From Spirochaetota bacterium (GTDB lineage: Bacteria > Spirochaetota > JAGLSM01): a stretch of DNA of 6,873 bases. Position numbers and translations under genes: made by a program. A model generated the notes under the pieces. The model had not been told where the DNA came from. It did not search any database and saw only the letters and a program-made list of their open reading frames with translations. This document shows, piece after piece, positions 1-5,596 of the stretch (positions are counted from its first letter, which is position 1; the number at the start of each line of letters is the position of its first letter). The stretch lies in assembly GCA_023135745.1 (NCBI GenBank), contig JAGLSM010000113.1, positions 1 to 6,873 on the forward strand, read 5' to 3'.

Positions 1-43
1 ACGCCTTAAAAGGGCGTTGCTCTACCAGCTGAGCTAGCGGCCC
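1..43 (-). tRNA. tRNA-Lys(UUU), 5' part only (3' end beyond the left edge)
   Basis: Read on the minus strand from 43 downwards, the sequence gives a 7-nt acceptor strand GGGCCGC, then U8-A9. A D-arm follows (stem GCTC/GAGC around loop AGCTGGTA), then A26 and an anticodon arm with stem ACGCC/GGCGT around loop CTTTTAA. The anticodon is TTT, so it should decode Lys AAA/AAG. The anticodon stem closes exactly at base 1. The variable loop, T-arm and 3' acceptor strand are outside the window. The gene diverges from the transporter operon to its right. No integrase or duplicated tRNA end is visible, so there is no sign that it serves as an attachment site here. Confidence 0.95.
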
Positions 44-67
44 GCATTGTAAGTATTGTGCTGTGCA

Positions 68-96
68 AAATTAATTAAACAAGGTCCAATTGTCAA
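68..96 (-). promoter_or_regulatory. Probable promoter of the tRNA-Lys gene
   Basis: On the minus strand a perfect -35 TTGACA lies at 96-91. A 17-base spacer leads to a weak -10, TAATTT (73-68). Transcription would begin near base 60, giving a leader of about 17 bases before the mature tRNA end at 43. The perfect -35 and the short leader suit a tRNA gene. The weak -10 lowers certainty; neighbouring AT-rich hexamers could serve instead. Confidence 0.5.
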
Positions 97-118
97 GAAA
101 TTTTAGCCCGATTATAAT
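90..118 (+). promoter_or_regulatory. Probable housekeeping-type promoter of the transporter operon
   Basis: TTGTCA (90-95, five of six consensus bases), a 17-base spacer, and a perfect TATAAT (113-118) make a good sigma-70-type promoter facing the first transporter gene. It would leave a leader of roughly 140 bases that is very AT-rich. I see no stable hairpin, terminator or riboswitch-like fold in that leader. Its -35 overlaps the -35 of the divergent tRNA promoter (91-96, other strand), so the two could interfere with each other. No convincing Pho-box-like direct repeat is present, so phosphate control is not supported by the DNA. Confidence 0.6.
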
Positions 119-208
119 CATTTCAACAAAAAACAACTATATATCTACTATAAATAACGTCAAAATTTTAAAAAAATTATTATATTCTAAAAAGAGATTA
201 AAAAGAAA

Positions 209-236
209 TTGACAATTAATTAACAAAAAATTAAAT
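209..236 (+). promoter_or_regulatory. Possible second, proximal promoter of the transporter operon
   Basis: A perfect TTGACA (209-214) is followed after 16 bases by TTAAAT (231-236, four of six -10 bases). Transcription would start near 243-245, only about 20 bases before the ATG, which would still include the AAAAGGA ribosome site at 252-258. The -10 is poor and the region is very AT-rich, so this is weaker than the candidate at 90-118. The two may act as tandem promoters. Confidence 0.35.
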
Positions 237-265
237 ATTCTGCATAAATGTAAAAGGAACAGCAC

Positions 266-2431
266 ATGCGAAAATCCATAGTTTTAACATTTACTATACT
301 TCTCATTTCAACTCTTTCTCTTCCTCTTTTTGCGAAAAAAACAGTTACTAAAGGTAATTATATAATTACTGCCTTAAATGAAAAACAAGAAGGTACTGTA
401 AAAAAAATTCTGAAAAAACCTTTTATCATTAGAGTTACAGATAAAAAAGGCACCCCTATTAAGGGAATGCGTGTTGAAGCAATCCTGATAAATGCTGATA
501 AAAAATCAACTCTTTTATATGATGAAGCTACCCGTAAACAAAAAAAACTTAAAAAAAAGACTCTAATCTTTGATGGAAAATACTTTACTGATAAAAATGG
601 TGAAGCCAAAATTCGTTTTAGAAACGGAAATTCCATTAAACAATATAAGATCATCGCAAAGGTCTTTGAAAAAAACAAAATCACGCCTATCCATACATTT
701 AAATTAACCTCTATGGCCATTGATATAATAAATATCATTTTTTATGTAATGGGCGGCCTTGGTCTATTTCTCTTTGGCATGAAACTCCTATCTGACGGAC
801 TGCAGGGTGCTGCCGGAAACAAAATGAAAAGCATCCTTGGTTTCCTCACAAAAAACAAATACATGGGTGTTTTTGTAGGCTTCCTGGTTACAGCAGCACT
901 GCAAAGCTCTTCTGTGACTACTGTTATGCTTGTGGGTTTTGTTAATGCCGGACTCATAGAATTCGCGCAGACAATTGGTATTGTGATGGGCGCTAATATA
1001 GGAACCACAATTACAGGTTTCATTATTTCTCTTAAGGTTGGCGCGTACGCGCTGCCAATTATAGGGATTGGATTTACAATATTTTTCATGAGCAAAACTA
1101 AAAACCTCCGCTTTTGGGGAGAGGTTCTTTTAGGTTTTGGGATACTCTTTCTCGGACTGTCAACAATGGGAATTATGCTTAAGCCTCTGAAAGCAAGCCC
1201 AACCCTTTCCCTGTTTTTTGTGCAATTCGCACGCTATCCGATACTGGCTGTCATGGCAGGTATGGTTATTACCTTTCTTATTCAAAGTTCTTCTGCCACC
1301 CTCGGTTTAATCATAACCCTGGGAATTACCGGTCTTATTGATATTCAAGGCGCCTTTGCTCTGGTTTTAGGCAGTAATATCGGTACTACAATTACAGCTC
1401 AATTAGCAGCCATTGGAAGTAATGTCCATGCTAAACGGGTTGCAATGACTCATAGTTTATTTAATGTCCTGGGTTCAGTTATAATGTTAGCCGTTATTTA
1501 TACAGGCTTAATAGAATTCTATTATTTATTTGTGGGAAAAATGACAGGATTGATCCATGGCACACCTATGGTCCCATTTAAAAAAGCCGGTACGGACATG
1601 CTGCTTCTTATGAATCCGGTAACTAAATTACAAGTAAACCCATCCAATATGGCACTTTTTATCGCCTTTAGTCATGCTATTTTCAATGTAGGCAGCACAA
1701 TTGTCTTCCTGCCCTTCTCGAATGCATTACGATATGTCTCTGAAAAGGTTATCAGGGGGAAGTCAGAGAAAAAGTTCCAATACCTGGAACCGCATCTACT
1801 GGATACCCCAGCCATCGCTTTGGCGCAAACCGCTAATGAACTTGGATATATGTTAACCAAAGCGCGTAAAATGGTAAAGTCAGCTACTGAAGGTTTGTTT
1901 TCTGATGATACCAAATGGCACAAAAAATTTGAGCGCCGCGAAGATGAGGTTGATACTCTGCAGGAAGATATAACAGAATATCTGGTCCAATTAACACAAA
2001 GACAGCTGCCGAAAGAGGAAGCAGAAGTAATTCCAAAACTAATCCATGCTGTTAATGATATTGAACGTATTGGTGACATAGCACAAAATATTGTTGATAA
2101 CGCAGTTGAAACCCATGAACGCAAAATCATTTTTTCAACTATTGGAAAAGAAGAAATAATTAACTTACAAAATGAAATTGACCGGATGATTGAAGAAACC
2201 CTGGAGACTTTACAAAAATTTGATAAAGATAAGGGCGCAATTGTTCTTGAACATGAGAAAAGGATTAATAAACTTGAAGAAGATTCTAAAAACAATCATA
2301 TTATGAGATTGAGTGAACAAAAATGTGACGTTCTCGCCGGTATTTACTTTTTAGATATTATTTCCAATTTTGAAAGAATTGGGGATCATTTGACTAATGT
2401 AGCAAAAGCAGTTATTACCTCTCAGGTATAA
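266..2431 (+). CDS. Na+/phosphate cotransporter family protein with Ig-like N-terminus and PhoU-like C-terminus (first copy)
   Basis: Inner-membrane protein of 721 residues, expected from its family to move inorganic phosphate with Na+. Domains in order: a signal peptide at about 1-23 (hydrophobic core, cleavage near LFA-KK). Next is an extracytoplasmic Ig-like domain, about 30-148, with FIIRVTDKKGTPIKG, TDKNGEA and QYKIIAKVF, resembling invasin-type bacterial Ig repeats. The membrane core starts near 152. It carries the family's duplicated signature: QSSS at 213-216 and 340-343, GANIGTT at 242-248, GSNIGTT at 369-375, HSLFN at 396-400 and HAIFN at 470-474. A cytoplasmic PhoU-like helical region, about 505-721, has paired NDIERIGD (597-604) and NFERIGDH (701-708) motifs. 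The ATG at 266 is chosen because it directly opens the signal peptide and has AAAAGGA at 252-258, seven bases upstream. A close paralogue follows after 29 bases. Transport family is confident; the substrate is inferred. The Ig-like domain is unusual for this family and its role is unknown. Confidence 0.93.
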   Translation: MRKSIVLTFTILLISTLSLPLFAKKTVTKGNYIITALNEKQEGTVKKILKKPFIIRVTDKKGTPIKGMRVEAILINADKKSTLLYDEATRKQKKLKKKTLIFDGKYFTDKNGEAKIRFRNGNSIKQYKIIAKVFEKNKITPIHTFKLTSMAIDIINIIFYVMGGLGLFLFGMKLLSDGLQGAAGNKMKSILGFLTKNKYMGVFVGFLVTAALQSSSVTTVMLVGFVNAGLIEFAQTIGIVMGANIGTTITGFIISLKVGAYALPIIGIGFTIFFMSKTKNLRFWGEVLLGFGILFLGLSTMGIMLKPLKASPTLSLFFVQFARYPILAVMAGMVITFLIQSSSATLGLIITLGITGLIDIQGAFALVLGSNIGTTITAQLAAIGSNVHAKRVAMTHSLFNVLGSVIMLAVIYTGLIEFYYLFVGKMTGLIHGTPMVPFKKAGTDMLLLMNPVTKLQVNPSNMALFIAFSHAIFNVGSTIVFLPFSNALRYVSEKVIRGKSEKKFQYLEPHLLDTPAIALAQTANELGYMLTKARKMVKSATEGLFSDDTKWHKKFERREDEVDTLQEDITEYLVQLTQRQLPKEEAEVIPKLIHAVNDIERIGDIAQNIVDNAVETHERKIIFSTIGKEEIINLQNEIDRMIEETLETLQKFDKDKGAIVLEHEKRINKLEEDSKNNHIMRLSEQKCDVLAGIYFLDIISNFERIGDHLTNVAKAVITSQV

Positions 2432-2460
2432 CTGATTATATTTTAAAAACAGGAAAAGAT

Positions 2461-4602
2461 ATGAATAAAATAGAAAAAGCAGCTTTGCTTATTATTGTAT
2501 TTTTCTTGTTTATAAACATATCAACAACGATAGCCCATCCATATATAATTAAAGCTTTTAATAAAAATCAGGAAGGTTCTATTAATAAACTCCTGAAAAA
2601 ACCCTTTATTATCAAAGTAACTGATAAAAAAGGCAATCCTGTGCCTGATATGAGAATAGAAGCAATCTGTATCATTGGTGATAAAAAATCCAAATTACTC
2701 AATCCTGAATATAATCTATCTCAGGACAAAAAATCAGTACTCAAAATTCAAAAACATGAAAAGTTTAAAACCAGCATTAAATTGCACACAGACAAAAATG
2801 GTCTGTCTAAATTTTATTTTAAAAATGGCGCGGCAATTAGACAATACAAAATAATTGCCAACATATATACGAAGCAAGGCTATACCACTCTTGAAACTAT
2901 TGAATTCACTTCAATGGGCATTGATATTACAAATATTCTTTTTTATGTTCTTGGCGGTCTGGGCCTGTTTCTCTTTGGTATGAAACTCCTGTCTGATGGT
3001 CTTCAGTCAACAGCCGGTGACAGGATGAAGACTATTTTAGGCTTCCTGTCTAAAAACAAATACATGGGAATTCTTGTTGGTTTTATGGTAACCGCGGTAC
3101 TGCAAAGTTCTTCTGTTACTACTGTGATGTTAGTTGGATTTGTTAATGCCGGTTTAATGAGTTTTGCTCAAACCATTGGTGTTATAATGGGCGCCAATAT
3201 TGGTACTACAATAACAGGCTTTATTATTTCCCTCAAAATAGGGGCCTTTGCTTTACCAATTATTGGTATTGGATTTCTCATCTCCTTTTTAAGTAAAACA
3301 CGAAACATACGTTTTTGGGGTCAAGTTCTTCTAGGATTTGGAATCCTTTTCCTGGGCTTAAATACAATGGGGATGATGTTGAAACCGTTAAGAGACAGTG
3401 TTACTTTATCCAATTTTTTTATCCAATTTGCTACTAATCCCATGCTTGCTGTTATTGCAGGTATGATTGTTACTTTTATTATACAAAGCTCATCTGCTAC
3501 ATTGGGATTAGTCATTACTCTTGGTATAAGCGGCTTGATAGATATACAGGGCGCGTTTGCTCTAGTCTTGGGAAGCAATATCGGGACTACCATTACAGCG
3601 CAGCTTGCCGCAATAGGCGGAAATATTCATGCCAGAAGACTTGCTATGTTTCATTCTATATTTAAAGTCCTTGGCGTTATTATCATGCTCATTGTAATTC
3701 AAACAGGCCTGATTAGGTATTACTATCAGATTGTAGCGAAAATGGTTGGTTTATTTACCTCGAAAAACGTAGCACTAATGATGAGTGGAAAACAATTACT
3801 CGTTCAAGGCGGAAATATTGCGCTTTTCATTGCTTTTAGTCATGCTATTTTTAATATAGCTAACACTGTAATTTTTCTTCCATTTGTCAGAATTTTACAA
3901 ATTACAATTGAAAAAATATTTAAAGGTAAAGAAACTAAAAAATTTCAGTACCTTGAACCGCATCTGCTTAATACACCTGCCCTTGCTCTTGCGCAAACAA
4001 CACACGAACTTAGTTATATGCTTACAACAGCCAGAAAAATGGTAGAAGCCGCTACAAAGGGGCTTTTTTCCAACGACAAGAAATGGCATCAGAAATTTGA
4101 AAATAGGGAAGACAAGGTAGACTCGCTGCAAAAAGATATTACAGAATACCTTGTTCAGCTGACACAGCGTCAAATGACGGAAAGTGAAGCGGAGGTAATC
4201 CCTAAACTTATTCACGCGGTTAATGACATTGAAAGAATCGGAGACCTGTCTGAAAATATTGTTGATACCGCAGTCGAATCTCATGAAAAACAAATCACCT
4301 TCACTGAAGAAGCCGAAAATGAAATATTCACAATGCAGAATGAAATTGATCAAATGATTAATATGACATTAGAAACCTTGATAGACACAAGCGATGAAAA
4401 AGCAAAAATTGTTTTAGAACAAGAAGAAAAAATAAACACTCTTGAAGAAGATTACAGGAAATCCCATATAAAAAGACTTAAAAATAAAGAATGTGATGTT
4501 ATGTCCGGCATCTATTTTCTCGAAATAATTTCTAATTTCGAAAGAATCGGCGATCACCTTTCGAATGTCGCAAAAGCAGTATTTTACTCTAAGGGCTTGT
4601 AA
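2461..4602 (+). CDS. Na+/phosphate cotransporter family protein with Ig-like N-terminus and PhoU-like C-terminus (second copy)
   Basis: Tandem paralogue of the preceding gene, 713 residues with the same architecture. It has an N-terminal hydrophobic signal at about 6-25, then an Ig-like domain at about 28-150 (FIIKVTDKKGNPVPD, TDKNGLS, QYKIIANIY). The membrane core begins near 155, with QSSS at 215-218 and 342-345, GANIGTT at 244-250 and GSNIGTT at 371-377. The PhoU-like tail has NDIERIGD (588-595) and NFERIGDH (692-699). The start is supported by AGGAAAA at 2451-2457. The 29-base gap contains no terminator, so it is almost certainly co-transcribed with the first copy. The membrane and PhoU parts are very similar between copies. 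The Ig-like domain and the loop near 425-450 differ more, and synonymous sites are well diverged, so the duplication is not recent. One clear difference: the first HxxFN motif reads HSIFK (398-402), with Lys replacing Asn, while the second, HAIFN (461-465), is intact. It may have different kinetics, a different substrate or a regulatory role; this is inference. Confidence 0.93.
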   Translation: MNKIEKAALLIIVFFLFINISTTIAHPYIIKAFNKNQEGSINKLLKKPFIIKVTDKKGNPVPDMRIEAICIIGDKKSKLLNPEYNLSQDKKSVLKIQKHEKFKTSIKLHTDKNGLSKFYFKNGAAIRQYKIIANIYTKQGYTTLETIEFTSMGIDITNILFYVLGGLGLFLFGMKLLSDGLQSTAGDRMKTILGFLSKNKYMGILVGFMVTAVLQSSSVTTVMLVGFVNAGLMSFAQTIGVIMGANIGTTITGFIISLKIGAFALPIIGIGFLISFLSKTRNIRFWGQVLLGFGILFLGLNTMGMMLKPLRDSVTLSNFFIQFATNPMLAVIAGMIVTFIIQSSSATLGLVITLGISGLIDIQGAFALVLGSNIGTTITAQLAAIGGNIHARRLAMFHSIFKVLGVIIMLIVIQTGLIRYYYQIVAKMVGLFTSKNVALMMSGKQLLVQGGNIALFIAFSHAIFNIANTVIFLPFVRILQITIEKIFKGKETKKFQYLEPHLLNTPALALAQTTHELSYMLTTARKMVEAATKGLFSNDKKWHQKFENREDKVDSLQKDITEYLVQLTQRQMTESEAEVIPKLIHAVNDIERIGDLSENIVDTAVESHEKQITFTEEAENEIFTMQNEIDQMINMTLETLIDTSDEKAKIVLEQEEKINTLEEDYRKSHIKRLKNKECDVMSGIYFLEIISNFERIGDHLSNVAKAVFYSKGL

Positions 4603-4625
4603 GTATCACTTTTTTAGTATATAAT
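4597..4625 (+). promoter_or_regulatory. Probable promoter of the outer-membrane protein gene
   Basis: TTGTAA (4597-4602, four of six -35 bases) is separated by 17 bases from a perfect TATAAT (4620-4625). The -35 hexamer consists of the last sense codon and stop codon of the second transporter gene. The start would fall near 4632, giving a leader of about 55 bases before the ATG at 4688. No terminator hairpin is seen between the transporter stop and this promoter, so read-through from the upstream operon is also possible. Confidence 0.5.
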
Positions 4626-4632
4626 TTTACTG

Positions 4633-4647
4633 CAATTAAATTAATTG
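4633..4647. promoter_or_regulatory. Perfect 15-base palindrome at the predicted transcription start; possible operator
   Basis: CAATTAA-A-TTAATTG is a perfect 7-base inverted repeat around one central base. It lies seven bases downstream of the TATAAT at 4620-4625, so a bound protein would block the start site. It contains only A and T except for the outer C/G pair, and chance occurrence in such AT-rich DNA is a real possibility. It is too short and too AT-rich, and has no following T-run, to be an intrinsic terminator. Confidence 0.25.
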
Positions 4648-4687
4648 AAATCAGGTTAATCAAAATCAAATCAATGGAAAGTTTAAC

Positions 4688-5596
4688 ATGAAACTGCCAT
4701 ATAAACTTGTATTACTGTTTTTATTAATCATTTCTGCGCGGATTCATGCTGAATCAGGAAACGCGTTTGTAGTTCATTTTCCTCCTAACAGCAGAGCTGC
4801 CGCACTGGGAGGTTCAGTTGCAGCCCTGACAAGGACTGTTAACGGACTGGCCTATAATCCTGCATCCCCCGCGGGAATTTGGCGTACCGAATTTGCATTT
4901 ACATTTGATATTAGAAATGACGGTCTATTTCTTCCTGCATTTTCATTTTCAATGCCTGTTGGTAAAAAAATATTTTTAAGTTATGCATCTATAAATCTGG
5001 TTAAAATAAAAACAAATTATACACTTCAACCCAATCATAATGTAACACTCCCTGCCGATTTCAACTACAGCGGTGCTTCAATCATAGGTATCTCTGCAGG
5101 ACCATTTAAAGGTCTTTCTTTCGGAGCTTCATTAAAATTATTCACAGAATTCAACGGCAGCGGAAATGATAATTTTGACCCTGCCGTTGATCTTGGCTTT
5201 TTATATACTTTTACCGGCATTCCATTAACTCTCGGATTTTCCATTCAGAACATAATCTTTAAAATGGACTCCCGTTATGAAACAGAAACAATCCCGTTTA
5301 TTCTCCGCATTGGAGGAAGCTGGTCTATTATAAAAAAAGTTGATAATAAACTGGACCTGTTTTTTTCTTTTGAAAAAACAGAAGACCTGGATCTCCAGGC
5401 AGCCATAGGCTCCGAATACACAATAAACGACAAAATAGTTTTTAGAATGGGTTACCACATGTATGACTCGTTTCCAAGCTTCGGATTCGGATTTAAAAAT
5501 ATAAATGTTGACATATCTCTTCATATAGATCTTGCAATCCAATACCAAAAAGAATCAGGATTAATTTTTACCTTCAGCGCCGGAATAGACTTTTAA
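4688..5596 (+). CDS. PorV/PorQ-like (UPF0164-type) outer-membrane beta-barrel protein
   Basis: Predicted outer-membrane barrel protein of 302 residues. The signal peptide is at about 1-21 (hydrophobic run, then ARIHA-ES). The mature N-terminus has the hallmark of the PorV/PorQ and UPF0164 families: SRAAALGGSVAAL (35-47), then NGLAYNPAS (52-60), equivalent to the usual 'GA-lGmGGA ... WNPAG' pattern. The rest is a series of amphipathic strands with frequent Gly and aromatic residues, and it ends in ...SAGIDF. The terminal Phe is typical of barrels inserted by the BAM machinery. At 302 residues it is shorter than PorV of type IX secretion systems, and no such system is visible here, so a secretion role should not be assumed. 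The ATG at 4688 has GGAAAG at 4676-4681. The gene probably has its own promoter (4597-4625) and its stop overlaps the stop of the convergent channel gene. Family membership is fairly confident; specific function is unknown. Confidence 0.8.
   Translation: MKLPYKLVLLFLLIISARIHAESGNAFVVHFPPNSRAAALGGSVAALTRTVNGLAYNPASPAGIWRTEFAFTFDIRNDGLFLPAFSFSMPVGKKIFLSYASINLVKIKTNYTLQPNHNVTLPADFNYSGASIIGISAGPFKGLSFGASLKLFTEFNGSGNDNFDPAVDLGFLYTFTGIPLTLGFSIQNIIFKMDSRYETETIPFILRIGGSWSIIKKVDNKLDLFFSFEKTEDLDLQAAIGSEYTINDKIVFRMGYHMYDSFPSFGFGFKNINVDISLHIDLAIQYQKESGLIFTFSAGIDF
5593..5596. other. Overlapping convergent stop codons (shared TTAA)
   Basis: The plus-strand barrel gene stops with TAA at 5594-5596 and the minus-strand channel gene with TAA at 5595-5593, so both use the palindrome TTAA. 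There is no intergenic space and no hairpin-plus-T-run between them. Each transcript must therefore end inside the opposite gene or by a factor-dependent route, which makes antisense overlap of the mRNAs likely. Confidence 0.9.

Noticed and set aside
1..43. tRNA as an integration site of a mobile element
   Set aside because: No integrase, transposase or repeated tRNA end is present, and the neighbouring genes look like ordinary chromosomal transport genes.
44..265. Pho box, riboswitch or attenuator ahead of the phosphate-type transporters
   Set aside because: I found no spaced direct repeat resembling a Pho box and no GC-bearing stem; the leader is too AT-rich for a convincing fold.
358..4353. 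Several minus-strand open frames within the two transporter genes (for example 358-738, 1672-2295, 3895-4353)
   Set aside because: They are low-complexity Ser/Phe/Ile-rich reflections of the opposite strand's codons and overlap well-supported domains.
4651..4677. Short ATCAA-type repeats before the barrel gene
   Set aside because: The units are only four to six bases, imperfect and of low complexity; this looks like chance in AT-rich DNA.
4603..4687. Intrinsic terminator after the transporter operon
   Set aside because: T-rich stretches are present, but no GC-containing hairpin precedes them.
4674..4691. Tiny frame ATG-GAA-AGT-TTA-ACA-TGA whose stop overlaps the ATG of the barrel gene
   Set aside because: Five codons with no ribosome site of its own; its bases are mainly the ribosome site of the barrel gene.
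4688..5596. Type IX secretion component PorV
   Set aside because: The N-terminal family signature is present, but the protein is short for PorV and no other secretion-system gene is in the window, so only the broad family is claimed.
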